DNA from: Adiantum capillus-veneris
Taxonomy: Eukaryota > Streptophyta > Polypodiopsida > Polypodiales > Pteridaceae
Direction of reading: 5' to 3'
NCBI GenBank assembly: GCA_014529385.2
Contig: CM043956.1
Span: 63,492,620-63,556,619, forward strand
Length of the DNA stretch: 64,000 nt
This document shows, in pieces, positions 33,681-45,481 of this stretch; position 1 is the stretch's first letter; every line of letters starts with the position of its first letter. Both the position numbers and the translations under genes were made by a program. The notes beneath the pieces are model-generated. The model made no database searches and had not been told where the DNA came from. It saw only the letters and a list, made by a program, of their open reading frames with translations.

Positions 33681-35476
33681 TCAGAATCTTCCACTGGGTA
33701 GATAAATCCTGCCTTGAGTAATCTTTTTACTTCTTTTAAGAGTGCATCTTGTTGCACTAGCCCTAATCTCCTTAGCCTTTGCACCACTGGTTTGGCACCT
33801 TCCTTTAATTGGATATGGTGTTGGGTTACCGTCACTCCTTTAATGTGCTCGTAATCAGTTATAAAGAGGCCAGCATGCTTCTTTAGTACCTGCAAATAGG
33901 GTTCTCTCTCTTCTTCTAGTAGGTCCTTAGCTAGCATCTCCTCTAAGCCTGTGGCTTCTTCCTTATGTAGAGAGTCTTGACCACCTTCTCCTTCTGGGTT
34001 TCGCAGTATTATACCCATGACTTCCAAAGAGCTAGCATTCTCCTCAGATGACTCATTCTCAGATGAAGAGCAGCTGCTTGTGCTCCATTCATCCATAGAA
34101 GTCTCCATCTCTAGGTCTTGTTGTCTACCCTGCTTCATGTCATACACAATTTTTTGTTGCTTGCCACCTACCTTATGATTTGGTCGCAACTCAAGGGAAC
34201 CTATCTCCCAATCTTGCCTAGCTTTCATAGCCATAAGCCAAGGTCTTCCAAGGATTAGCGGATAGCCCTCCCCCTTAGTTGGGATCACATAAGCATCAAT
34301 TGAGATTGCCACACCAAAAGCTGAAACCTTCACTCCATTAACCTTTCCCACACAAGCCACCCTTACATTATTTGCCATCTTAGCTTGTAAGGGAGTTTGC
34401 TCGTTTACTTCCAAACCCAACCTGTGCATTAATTTCTCTGTCATAACACAAATCTCGGCTCCACCATCTACGTACACATTGGAGACTCGCTGACTCTTAA
34501 TCTTTGCATCAATGACTGGCACGATATCCTTCATGCCTCTTGCACTAATAGACCCAACTGACTTTGCCTTAGCCCTCCTGGTGCTGACCATCTTAGACCA
34601 GGTTCTACGCATCTTTGGGGAAAGGTGGAGGAGTTGCTGCCATGAAATCTTTGGTCCTTGCTTACTCACATCTGCTACCAGGTCGTAAGGTATGGATCCT
34701 ACCCCAAGTGGAAAGTCTTCTACTCCTATGTGCCTCCTTGACCTACTCTTTCTTTTCTTGTCTCCTATCACTTGGAAGGAACCCTCATTCCCTTTATCCA
34801 GCTCTGAAGCTTCCATTTCATCAGTTCTTTGTCTCCTAACTCTCTTTATTGGCATGGCAACAGCTTCCTCCATTTTTTCTTTCCCTTTATCCTTACCATT
34901 GTCAAGACTTATGACAGAGACAGCCCTGTCCTCCCCTCCCGATGGTAGTGGAGGGATCTCTGCTGGTGCTTGTGGTGGTGGAGGAGAGGGTCTCAATATT
35001 TGGATTGGTGGAGCCACGTGTGCATTTTGTCCATTTAGTGGCCTAGCTCGAGGAGGAGTGACTTGCTGGCGAGGAGGCCGTCTTTGATTACCATTTCCTT
35101 GATAGCGTCGTGGATGGGGGCAATAATACATGCCGTGACCTACCTCTCCACAGTTGTAGCAAATGTACTCACGTGCTTGCCTTTGTCCTTCTTGTCTATT
35201 TCGTTCATTTCCTGGCTGGGGAGCCCTTACACCTTGAACCAGATTGATGGACAGGCTCTCTAGTTGATCAGTGATTTGTTGAAGTAATTCTTGTTGAGAG
35301 GACTCTTGGTCTGTTGCTCCTGTCCCTGCTACTACCCTTGCCGTAGGTTGAGCTAGCGGTGGAGGCTCCATTCCCCCTTGTAGTTGAGCTTGGAATTTTA
35401 ACTTCCTATCCTTCTCCCTTGCATAAGTCATAGCTTTATCGAAGGTATCTGGGAATTTACCTTTTACCTTTTCTCA
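33608..35476 (-). pseudogene. Element E gag C-terminus, protease and RT N-terminus
   Basis: A frame open from the TGA at 35,474-35,476 (an Arg codon fits) to 33,608. In order: a gag C-terminal helix, the zinc knuckle CYNCGEVGHGMYYC (about 35,170-35,125), a Pro-rich stretch, a basic linker with KRKSRSRRH, the protease with YVDGGAEICVM (about 34,480) and LILGRPWLM (about 34,250), an acidic Ser/Glu-rich linker (about 34,110-34,030), then the RT N-terminus to KKNGKWRVC. There one base is missing relative to the next frame, so gag-protease is cut from the rest of pol. Confidence 0.85.
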
Positions 35477-35916
35477 AAGGATGGGGTAAAGCCCTGCCAG
35501 GAAACAGTCCTTCTTTAGGCATTCTAGCGCCCTTTCTCCTTCACCTAGTGATGCACACCATTTCTCCCACAGGTTGGAAAACTTTCCTTCATAGCTTCTA
35601 TAGTCATTGGGTGATGTTTGGCGTAGCTCTAAGAGCTATCTCCATATCTCCTCTGGAGGCTCATGGGGCGAAATTCTTCGATGAAGGCCATCTTTAAGGA
35701 CTCCCAGTCTCTTCTTTCTTCAGGTGCCAAAGTTTGATACCATAATTTTGCACCTTCCCTCAAGACCAAAGGAAAGGCCCTTAACTTAGTAGCTTCGTCA
35801 TCCCTTCCCGATACTAGAAAGGCCATTTCCAAATTATCCAAAAAGTCTGGAGCAACCTCCCCAGGCTTACCATAAAAATTAGGGAAGGCCATAAGTGAGA
35901 GAGTAAACAGCTCCAA
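35477..35916 (-). pseudogene. Element E gag capsid part
   Basis: The frame at 35,916-35,629 carries FYGKPGEVAPDFLDNLEMAF and LREGAKLWYQTL, the capsid motifs of plant gypsy gag. A frameshift near 35,640 moves the reading to a second frame that continues with EKWCASLGEGERALECLKK to the TGA at 35,474. The first in-frame ATG of the long form is near 35,916 or 35,892. The spacer 35,917-36,215 to the upstream ORF shows no gene. Confidence 0.75.
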
Positions 35917-36215
35917 TTTATTTTAAAATAGAGTATGGTAATTATAATTTGGAGCTTTAGCACAACTTAGCTCAAAATAGGATGAAGATCGACACATCAA
36001 AGGAATGGTAATAGTCTAGTAAGGGTACAATGACAGGATGAGGAGAGCGCAAGATTTCCCCAAGTCTCTCGGCTCCAAACAACAGGGCTATTCTTTGCTG
36101 ATAAAAGATTTTTCTATCAATACAAATATTCACACGGATATGACGCACAAAATGGAAAGGAAACATGCGGGGATCATCATTCTCATTATTGGCATCCATA
36201 CTTACACACAAGAGC

Positions 36216-36976
36216 CTAGCTTAGTTGCACCACCTTGGGACCAATGAGCCTGATCAGCCACAGAAGGTCAGCACCTCGGATCACTTCGACTCTTCCTGAT
36301 GCATCTGTGAAGACGTAAGGCGTGATGGCAACACTTTGTACAATGCTGAGCCTTTTAGCAAGCAACAATTGGATGCTATTACCATAATCAGCATGACGAA
36401 TGAAAGTGACACCATTAATGTGCAACACATCATCAACTAAGATAGTTTCCTTAGATTGAGATAACTTCTTGAAAATTAGCAGCAAAGGTAGGGCAGGGAG
36501 GCTTTTCACACGGTCTCCAAAGCACTTTGGACAATATCCAAAGTGGTCTTCACGCGGATAGGAGGTTGGCTTGGGATTGGTGGTGTCTGGATTCACAAAG
36601 TGCACTGGGAGCACTCGCAGACGGGCGGCAATCTTGTAGGCAAGCCTTCGCCTCTTTGCTTCAGGAGGATTTAGGGGTGAGAGTCGTGGTTGCAAGTTGG
36701 AGGTTGAAGTTGGTTGCTCACTAGCCTTTTTCTTGCCTGTAGTGGTCATGTAATCCCTTATTAATGAGATTAAGCCAAATGTTACCTTACGCTTGAGCAC
36801 GCGCTGCGGCCTTGGGCCACTTAGGTGTAGAGGTGATCTTCCTCCTCTTAGTCGGCTCCTGAGGAAGAGAGGTCTGGTGATGCTTTCTCTTCCCTTAATG
36901 TGTGTCACAGTACCTTCGTGTATGTTGATGTAGAATATTTCAAGCTCGTGTGCGTTGGAGGTTTCTGGAGCACTCA
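36216..36976 (-). CDS. Element E additional ORF 2 (about 253 codons), unknown function
   Basis: First ATG at 36,976, stop at 36,216; the frame is open a little further upstream without ATG. The protein is basic, with PEAKRRRLAYK (possible nuclear-localisation type cluster), a short GYCPKC pair of cysteines, and a C-terminal third with regular hydrophobic spacing (LLLIFKKLS, ADLLWLIRLIG). It has no gag, protease or envelope features and no signal peptide or membrane segment. It sits between the primer site and gag, the place where Tat elements are known to carry extra ORFs. It is intact, unlike gag and pol. The function is unknown. Confidence 0.6.
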
Positions 36977-36997
36977 TAGGTTGAGAGGAGAAGTATA

Positions 36998-37183
36998 TCA
37001 AGCTCTTCTTCTTACTCTCCTTCGTTGGCGACGATCACGAACAAGGCACGTAGAAGAACTTACTTCTTGAATTTCAATGACACTGCAACCTGGTAACAAG
37101 ACCTCGATGAAAGCTTTTAAGGCCTCTAAAGCCTCCTCCTCTTCTGTTCTCCAATTTGCAAACTCCTCACGCCATTCGTCCAT
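36998..37183 (-). CDS. Element E additional ORF 1 (61 codons), acidic then Arg-rich
   Basis: ATG at 37,183, stop TGA at 36,998-37,000. The N-terminal half is acidic and helical (EEFANWRTEEEEALEALK). The C-terminus is an arginine cluster (RDRRQRRRVRRR) that would bind nucleic acid or act as a nuclear signal. The next ORF's open frame begins at the stop and its first ATG lies 22 bp on, so the two could be one protein split by a frameshift, or be read by re-initiation. I cannot tell which. Confidence 0.45.
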   Translation of the reverse strand: MDEWREEFANWRTEEEEALEALKAFIEVLLPGCSVIEIQEVSSSTCLVRDRRQRRRVRRRA

Positions 37184-37237
37184 GTTGTAGATTGCACATC
37201 TTCATTGCTTGTGGACTGAAGGTCTGTGTAGCCCTCC

Positions 37238-37255
37238 TCAGTGGGGGCACCAAAA
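37238..37255 (-). promoter_or_regulatory. Primer-binding site of element E
   Basis: Directly after the LTR end (CTATCA) the minus strand reads TTTTGGTGCCCCCACTGA. Position and form match the equivalent place in element F (TTTTGGTGTCCACCACC). The tRNA is not identified. Confidence 0.6.
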
Positions 37256-38763
37256 TGATAGCGGAAAAAAGAGCAGTCCAATCGGGTGGCCTCTGTACTC
37301 ATGCACACTCCACAAACCACGCCTCATGCAAACAAGCAAAGAACAAAACAAAGGGGGCACCACCCTAAATTAAGAGGTTTAGGGACCTCACACATAGTGC
37401 ACATAGTCAAGTGAGACTTCCGGCATTATGATGGCATCAAAACATATGGCAAAACACATAGAAACGAAGCTTAGGGACCTTATGTAGCGTATATATACAC
37501 AAGACATCACCTTAACAATACAACGGCATCTGATCATACATAACAAGGATATAGAGAAGCAAGCCAAGGATGGCATAATCCCTTGTCAAAAACAATCAAC
37601 CCAGCAAGTAGGTATGATCCTACTAGCAACACATCAATACCTTAGAGAATGATGGCGAGGATGGTGGCCATGGAGCATGAGAGAAGACTCCTTATTTAGG
37701 TTTTAGGGCTAGTAATGTAGCATACTAGAGGGAGAGAGAGAGAGGGAGAGAGAGTAGAGCTCCATCCATAGCTCCTCGTTGTGAGCAATGTCGTCATAGC
37801 TTCGTTGCTTGGTGAAAAGGGTGAAGTGTTAGTTTTGAGTGAGAGAAGGCCTCCTTATATAGGTTTCTGAGAGGGTTTAGGATTAGGGATAAACATGCTT
37901 AAATCCGCTGATTGATGTTACTTTTTGCTTAGGGTGGTCAACAGATTGAGGTCACCTGATATGTCACCATCAAGATATTCTCTAGAGTGATGTGAGAGGG
38001 GAGGGTAAATGCTGATTTTTCTGATTGTGACACATGGGGATAAGGCCTTGACCAGCATTTAAGAGCAGGTAAGGTGGCCGTTGAAACTGGAGGTTCTGCA
38101 CATGTCAGGGGGGGACCTGCGGGGGGGAGGTGGCAGCTGGGTCCTCCTGAATATCAAATTCTCAAAAAATCCTCAACCATGGCTTCTTTTGACATGTGTT
38201 CTTTGAAAAAATTAGCATGTCTCTTTTCAACTCAAAAGTCTTTATCCCTGTTGACTCACCTTTACCATAAGATTTTCCCCTTTTCTCCTCCTGTAATTGC
38301 ATTGTTGATGCCCAATCACTGCTTCTAGTAACAGTGAACTGTTACCTACCAAATACTTATGGTGCAGTAAAAAATATTTACCATGGGTAAAAAAAGTTAC
38401 TGTAGGTAAAAAGTGATTTGTATTTACCATGTAGGTGAAAAATATTTACTGTGGTAAAAAATATTTACTGTCGGTAAAAAAGTGAAAACGGAGTATGCTG
38501 TGCTGTGAGTCCACACGAACATCCCCGTGTAAATTTCACTAGAAATTCACACCTAGAATGGGCTATTCTATAAGATATAGGTTGTAGGCATGCATAAGAG
38601 CTCGTTCCCACGTATCTTCTGTCCATGGCACTTTTTACTCTTTGGTGCTTGTGAAGTAGATTTTTCTTCTCTTTCGAGATCCCTTGGACTAGAGTATCCT
38701 CATCTCCCCAACAACTGACTGTGCCTTTATTGCATCTTCAGAAGGGGTCCTAAAAACCATGCA
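37256..38763 (-). mobile_element. Element E 5' LTR
   Basis: About 99% identical by eye to 29,014-30,524, with the same ends. Differences include a 2-bp shorter GA run near 37,735-37,755 and about 15 scattered substitutions, many of them C/T or G/A. The TATA box on the minus strand is near 37,858. Confidence 0.9.
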
Positions 38764-40227
38764 TCCATAGCAGGGCATATATCAGGTAGCTCATTCTAAA
38801 TCAGAACTCTCACTGACCCCCTTGCAGGCTCCTTCTTCATGGGGTTGACTACATGCTTCCATTGCCTCTTTAACTTAGTACATATCTCCATGAGTTGCCC
38901 AAAGGTAACATCAGCCTTTCTACCCACCAAAGCAGCCCATAAACTATAATTTGGTTGCCCTTCTCCTAAAGGAAAGTCGGATACATTGTAATGTTGCTTG
39001 GGTTTTCTCTTCTTCTTCTCTTTACTTGTACATGTTTCAACATGTCCCCCTCTTTTATGGCTGGGAGTTGCATCACTCATGTCATGATCTCTGTAACCCT
39101 CTTACCTCCAGGCATGACCATAGCGCCCAAATCATCCTCTTTCTTCTCCAAACGGATTATGGTCACCACTTTTGTTTTGCCCTCTCTTCAGCTATCAAAC
39201 CACTTGGCCCTGCTTCCCCTTTAATCTCAATACCATAATCTTGATCTCAAGAAGGAATTTGTGAAGGAAAAGGAAACATGTCACCACCCGGCATTCTCTT
39301 TGGCTTGTCACATTGCGGGCTTTTATGACCCCATTCACCACAATTGTAGCATTGAAATATATCCCCTCTTCCAGCCATGCCTCTTCCTCTACCACCTGCA
39401 AACCCCTCATTACTTCCGTAGCCACATACAAATCCATAGCTTTGATCTCTTCCACCTCCCATCATATGCACACTAAGATTTTTCATAAGACCTACAACCT
39501 CTTGCATCTCCTCGCAAAAAGCATTCACATCATGAGAAGCTTGTTGATCATAACCCGGCTCCCTGATGAGGAGCCTTGGTTTCTCTACAAATTTCACTTC
39601 AACCTTTGGCTTGACATTGATTCCAAGTTGATGAAGACGCTCTGCTTTCCACTCTTTATTCTTTGCAATTTCAAATCCCTCCTCAAAGGTCCTTGGCTTC
39701 TTAAGCTCTCCCTTCAAGCGTAGGTTACTCCTCAAGCTTGCAACAAACCTATCCTTCTTCAACATGGATGGAGGAATTTCAGCCCCCAAAGATGTACACC
39801 ACTTTTTCCATAACGCATTGAATGCCTTCACAAAGGCTTATATGGTCTGGTCTTGACTCTGTACCAAGCCTTGAATAGACTGCCATACCTTTTGTGGTTC
39901 TTCCACCTATTGAAAGTGTGTATGAAAAGCATGTCTTACCATTTCATAAGTCATAACTTGAGGAGGTTGGGCTCATTGTAGCTCCATTTTCGTAGCCTTC
40001 TAACCATTCCCTAGCATCTCCCTTCAAACAGAAGTAGAAGATTCGTAGCACCAACGTTGGGTCTTGCTTGTCAGCAAGAAGGCAAGAAAACTCCATTCGC
40101 TCAATGGAACATTGTCGCTTTCATTTGATTTTCCACTAAACTTTGGAAGAATAAACGCCATGTCTTCCAAAACCTATAAACTGAAGGTAACTTGAAGCGA
40201 TTCCTCGGTGGCGGGCACCAAAACACT
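38764..40227 (-). pseudogene. Element F copy 2: gag and linker
   Basis: Second copy of 16,288-17,753. The 39,831-39,247 frame is open for 194 codons: FNALWKKWCTSLGAEIPPSM, a LRSNLRLKGELKKPRTFEEG segment, the Gly/Arg-rich stretch and knuckle CYNCGEWGHKSPQC. The linker with KEKKKRKPKQHYN is at 39,080-38,796. The capsid part (40,200-39,840) is broken by stops and small deletions. In this copy the reading is better preserved in the middle and worse at the start than in copy 1. Confidence 0.8.
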
Positions 40228-41046
40228 GTTGGAAAACAAGCAAACTGGAATACCTCTATAGAGATGTCACCCAAGACACCAAAATCTTTGGAAAACTCCT
40301 TTGAAACACCACTAATCCAATAAGTGTAGTCCCCTTAGAAATTTATTGGCCGCCACCCACCCAAGACACTATGTCACATAGGAGCAAAACCCTATCAAAG
40401 TACGGATTCATAGTACACGCCGACCAATGCATATGAATACAAGGGCCTCCCCTTTCACAATTGAACATCACAAACCCACAACTTCAACATCAATTCCACA
40501 ATTTATAGATACATGCCCTTCCAATCTGTCTGAACACAATTTGCCACTAGGCTGCCATAGCCATAACCTTGTAGAGAACTAGTTGTAAGCTGAAGAGCAC
40601 AACTCCAATTGGGGCACTTTAAAGCTTGAGAGAAAGCTTTAAAAATGATTGGCGAGAAATCTGAAGATGAAAAATTTTGAATCTACACGTCGCTACACGA
40701 AAAATTGTTGCAAATAGGGAGCTGTCTCAACTCGACTACACATAGAGTAGGCAAGGCGGGGACAAAAACTACAATAGAGACCATCAAGGAGGCTCAACGA
40801 GTTCAAACCTACAATTTTTTGGAGTTTGGCTGAACATTTTCTAGTTTGTTCATGAGTTTAAGTTATATACAAGTCTCCCTTCAAAAAACTCACTCACGGG
40901 CACTTATAGTAGCCCGACAACTGTCACTAGACTAGCGACTTGCAGTGCTCAAGAAAGCTAAAAACCCCACAAAAAGAAAGACCACACACAATTTTGACAT
41001 CAAGCCTCATGTCCGTATGTACAAATTTACAAAAAATGGGGTGTCA
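40228..41046 (-). mobile_element. Element F copy 2: 5' LTR
   Basis: 819 bp, TGTTGGAAAA...GGGGTGTCA, the counterpart of 17,754-18,611 with several short deletions. The primer-site text left of it is TTTTGGTGCCCGCCACCG on the minus strand. Confidence 0.6.
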
Positions 41047-42143
41047 AAAATGCACCCAACAACGTGTCTCTTCTCTGGCTGATAACCTTGGAGGTCCATT
41101 GAAATTGCTATGTCTTGAGACTACCATCACCACCATAGGGACATTGTCTATTCAAGAGCTTACGGACCATGCCACAGAAGACTACAACCTTATGGAAGAA
41201 ATCTAACCCTAATCTTGGTGCAAGTTTCAAGATGGAAAGCCAGTCGTCTTTTCGAGCTCGACTGATATCAAGATTTCTTTTTAAATTTGAGTTCTGTTTG
41301 AGAACTTGTTTGGTGATCCTATTTATATTTTGTTTGAAATGGATGGTATCTATTTTGAACCTATCTTGGTGCCGATTTGAATTGTTTGACTTTGGTTTAA
41401 GTTTGGTTTCAATGATTGGTGATTTCTACTCCCAAATCGAGTAGTGAGAAATGATGTATGAGAATGCTTGTTCATACTCATGGGCCGGACCCTTGTGGTT
41501 ATTTGTAGGGGGGAGTATTGAATGTTTGAAAAGTGTTGTTATTACTCATGGCGCGGACCTAGATGGTTATTTACCGGGGGATTATTAAGAATTCTGAGGA
41601 GTGGTTACTCTAAGCACCTCCAAATGATGCAGGCTTCAGTCTAGAGGGCATTTTTAGGTCATGCAAGAGGAGTGTTGAGTGAGTCATTGAACAACTAAGG
41701 GCCCGGACTTGAATGAATATTTGCGGGGAGATTGTTCATTGACAGCTTTATGTTACTATGTCTTGTAACATGCATATGTTACAAGCATTCGTGTTGCATT
41801 GTGGTATGCCAAGCACTGAATATTCCTTATTGGATGAGATAATTTTGAAAAACACTTCCGATCTAGAATGAGACTCCTTATTGGATGAGATACTTTGGGG
41901 AAACCAAAAATCCAAGATATCAAGAGCTCCAATCTGGAACTCATCTGGAATGGACCCCTTATTGGATGAGATTCTTTTGGGAAGCCAACAACCCAGGAAA
42001 TCAAAAGCTCTGATTTGGAACGAGAAAACTGATTGTCCCTTGAATTGTCCCTCAAAATGACCCTCAAATATTTTGAGCTAACTTGAGTTGTTTTGCAGAT
42101 ATGATGTAATCATGGATGATTCCTTTCTTTCGAGAAGGGGGGA

Positions 42144-43050
42144 TGTCACAAACTGCTGACGTGCCAGGTCGTTGAATAATAGAGCCAGCCTTCAAATCCC
42201 GGCTGAGGGGCGGATTAAGCCCTAAGTGAAGAAGCAAAAGTAGCATAAGAAGTTTTACCAACTTGCAAAGTCTTGCCGAAAGACCTATTTTTTAAGAGAA
42301 GTTTCTAGGAACGTATGGGACCCCGTCCGATGGGTCCCAGGGGACCTAAAGGCATTAAACCAAAGAAGGACCGCACACATACACACTAAAAGTCTTACAT
42401 GGCAAGCTGATGACATGGCATTCATACGGACAAATTTTTGTAATTCATGCTAGCTAGGATGATGTGGCACAAGTAAGGATCTCCGAATTTTACGCTGACA
42501 TGATGACATGTCAGACTGTACAAATTTTGCACTAATAGGCTGTACAAAATTGTGCAATATGCACTGGCAACATCTTGGGCGCTAGTGCTTTTTGGGCAAG
42601 ATGCTTTTGAGTCTGAAAGTTTTTCATGTAACTACTTTTTATGGCCAAGGGCTTTTAGAATATGATCCAAGGGCTCATTCTCTGGCATGCTCCATCTGAG
42701 GTGTAGAGGAGGGAGCTCAAGAAGTATAAAGAAATACCAAAAGGGGCCCAAATGTTTGGGGCCAATGCTCTCTGGGGTGGAACTCCGCCACTCCTCGTCT
42801 CATGTGTCGTGCATCTCTTTCAGTTCAATTGTTATTTGAAGTGCTTAAAGTTGTTCAGTTTTTTATTTTTCATTGGCATGTGGTGCCCCGTCCTGTGAGT
42901 GCATCCCAACAAAAGGGACGTCGCCGCCGCAAAAACCCTATGGACCAAATATTTGGGAGCGAGATAGCCTCTAGTCATCCCTCCCAGAAATCAATAGGGT
43001 TCTGGCCTTCTTCAAACTGCAAAACTTGAAGTCAAAGATGAGGCTAAGAC
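42144..43050 (+). mobile_element. L3 LTR, second copy
   Basis: Counterpart of 19,782-20,690, starting TGTCACAAACTGC after the polypurine tract GAGAAGGGGGGA. The right end is as uncertain as in copy 1. Confidence 0.5.
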
Positions 43051-43204
43051 TTCCTAGCCCATGCACTCCCCACCATCTTCCCCAACCCTAGCCAGCCACT
43101 GGCATCCATCAAACAAGAGAAGAAACCAAAAAACATGCAAAACAAACAACAACACAACCACGCGTGTGCACACAAACACACACACACAAATATTTGGGAT
43201 TAAT

Positions 43205-43470
43205 TTACAAGTGGGAAACCTCGATGCGAAGAACATAGAATTGTCCGATTGAAAAGGATGGCTAAAAGTATTCATAAGAGAGTTGATGTATCTCCGAGGT
43301 AATATCACTAGCATCCAAGGCAAAACATAAAGATTGCCTAAGGGAGACCTTGAAAAACTCAAAAGGATCTACATTAGGGCGGTGGAACATATAGCCATTA
43401 CGTTGATGCCACACGATCCAATAAGCCCAATATTTGACCCACATGAAGAAGACCGCAAATTGCTGTAAGG
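43205..43470 (-). pseudogene. LINE 3' fragment, second copy
   Basis: A 60-codon frame (43,444-43,262) repeats the WIVWHQRNGYMFHRP segment and C-terminus of the LINE at 20.8-21.1 kb. It is cut at 43,472 by the duplication breakpoint. The same fragment occurs inverted at 55,592-55,857. Confidence 0.6.
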
Positions 43471-43487
43471 AAGTAGCTAGCTTGCAG

Positions 43488-44772
43488 GCGAAGGGTTCAA
43501 AAGAAAAATCTCATTGTATGACACATGTACTTTAGAGATGGAAAATGCAATACTACAAAGCACGAAGGCAGTTTCTTACTCTCAAGGTAAACATATTGGA
43601 AAGGTTCCTTCACTAGAGAGGCTCAAGGAAAGAGTTTCCTCTAGTCTAGCACAAGTGATAAGAGTAGTAAATGAGGCTACATCTGTAACATCCATGTATA
43701 AGGCTTGTACCCCGCTTGAAGGAGACAAAGAAACCGTTTGGCAAAATCGAGGGCCATCGATTGTGATTGATGTTGAGGATGAATCGACACATAGGCCACA
43801 GTACAATGCAAAAACACGAGACCGCAAACCACACGAAAGGCCAAGGAAGATCATTTTTATGAAAGATTCAGGGGTAGTGGACGGGAGTGGGAATTCCAAA
43901 GAGAAGACAAAGTTTTGTATTTTGGAACGAAAGTTCAATGAAGCTATGTGGGCAATCAGAAGAACCCCAATCGGTAGTTGTGTGACATGCAGTGGCACCC
44001 CCAACGGTGGAAAAAGATGTGGACAAAATATTGTGGCATGTAGTAAAGGACTCCTGCACCATCCTTTGAGGGGTTAAAAAAACATCCAAATGGGCTACTC
44101 AGACAATGGTTTTGGTTTTTTCCCAGACATGTTATTCATTGCTATGTGGTAAATTATAATATAGAACCAAGGCCGTCGCTTCCTCCAATAACGTGGCCGG
44201 TTGATCTAGGAACAAATCTCACAGATGAAGAAGTTGAGGTACTACTTGAAGGAGGATTTCAAGTGGATACTTTTGGAAGAGATTGAGAGACTGCAACAAC
44301 CATGCGAACTCCTCCTAGGGGTGGAGGTGATTCCTATTCCACTTCAACAAAAGCAAGTAGCAGTGGTTCAATACTAAGAAATGGCATAAGAGTTGAACTT
44401 CAAACTTCAATTTCAAAGGAGGCAGCTAAGAAAATTGGTCTCGCACTTTGTTTAAAAGCTAAGGTGATTGAAGAGAAATGCATTGTAGACAAAGCACATG
44501 AAGTCTTCAAGGTTGAGCATCACGCAATAGATGGACATATGGGGGTGTATGAGGTGCACATCAAGGATGAGCCCTATTGCACATGCTCTAATTTTACCAA
44601 TAGGGAGGCCAAGAAAAAAATTTATTTGGCTTGCAAGCACTTGTACTTCATTTTCTTGAATGTTCTTGGATTGAGCCAAAATGAAAACATGTTCATACTT
44701 CAACCCGTGCTAAGCAAAGTACATGTCTACAATGCTCTTAGCCGTGAATGCACATATCCAAACTTAGAGTGA
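43488..44772 (+). pseudogene. SWIM zinc-finger protein gene, broken
   Basis: Two frames join to about 425 codons. The first (43,488-44,077) starts after a possible acceptor (AGCTTGCAG) and holds a helical region and a basic stretch (KTRDRKPHERPRK). A frameshift near 44,070 leads to PRHVIHCYVVNYNIEPRP and LTDEEVEVLLEGGF. Then TGA at 44,284 (an Arg codon fits) is followed by 44,302-44,772 with the SWIM finger: CTC, then an ACKH 17 residues on (C-x-C...C-x-H), about 44,579-44,640. SWIM fingers occur in Mutator-type transposases and FAR1-like factors as well as other proteins. No MULE transposase core is visible, so the role is unknown. The first 490 bp are repeated inverted at 55,085-55,577. Confidence 0.6.
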
Positions 44773-44960
44773 AGCCCAAGATTGTACAATTTTGTGACAC
44801 ATTTTTTGCCATGTATTGTAGCTGGCGAAGTTGATATAGATTGGGTAGGAATTGGACCTTTGGTAAAGATGTTTTGGATTATCTTGGGCTATACAACTTT
44901 TAATCTCTCTTTTTGTTAGCAATAATCTTGATGTAAATTGATTTAGGTGTATACTTCTCC

Positions 44961-45480
<520 letters not shown>

Positions 45481-45481
45481 T

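Larger units (their letters stand above)
29014..38763 (-). mobile_element. Tat-lineage Ty3/gypsy element E, about 9.75 kb, nearly complete
   Basis: Minus-strand order from the right: 5' LTR (38,763-37,256), primer site, two extra ORFs, gag, protease, RT, RNase H, second RNase H, integrase, polypurine tract, 3' LTR (30,524-29,014). It is inserted into the second copy of element F. The undisturbed site in copy 1 reads CCATGCATCCATAG (from 16,282). Frameshifts at about 35,640, 33,625 and 31,650 and a stop at 35,474 mean it is now non-autonomous. The LTRs differ at roughly 15-20 positions in 1.5 kb by eye, so it is fairly young. Confidence 0.9.
38764..43472 (+). repeat. Segmental duplication, copy 2 (right part)
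   Basis: Matches 16,288-21,112 in direct orientation. With 28,479-29,013 it completes the second copy. It ends at TGTAAGGAA, where copy 1 runs on into more LINE sequence and this copy switches to the SWIM-gene sequence. Between the LTR (to 41,046) and 42,143 it repeats the spacer with its two degenerate arrays and no gene. Confidence 0.85.
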
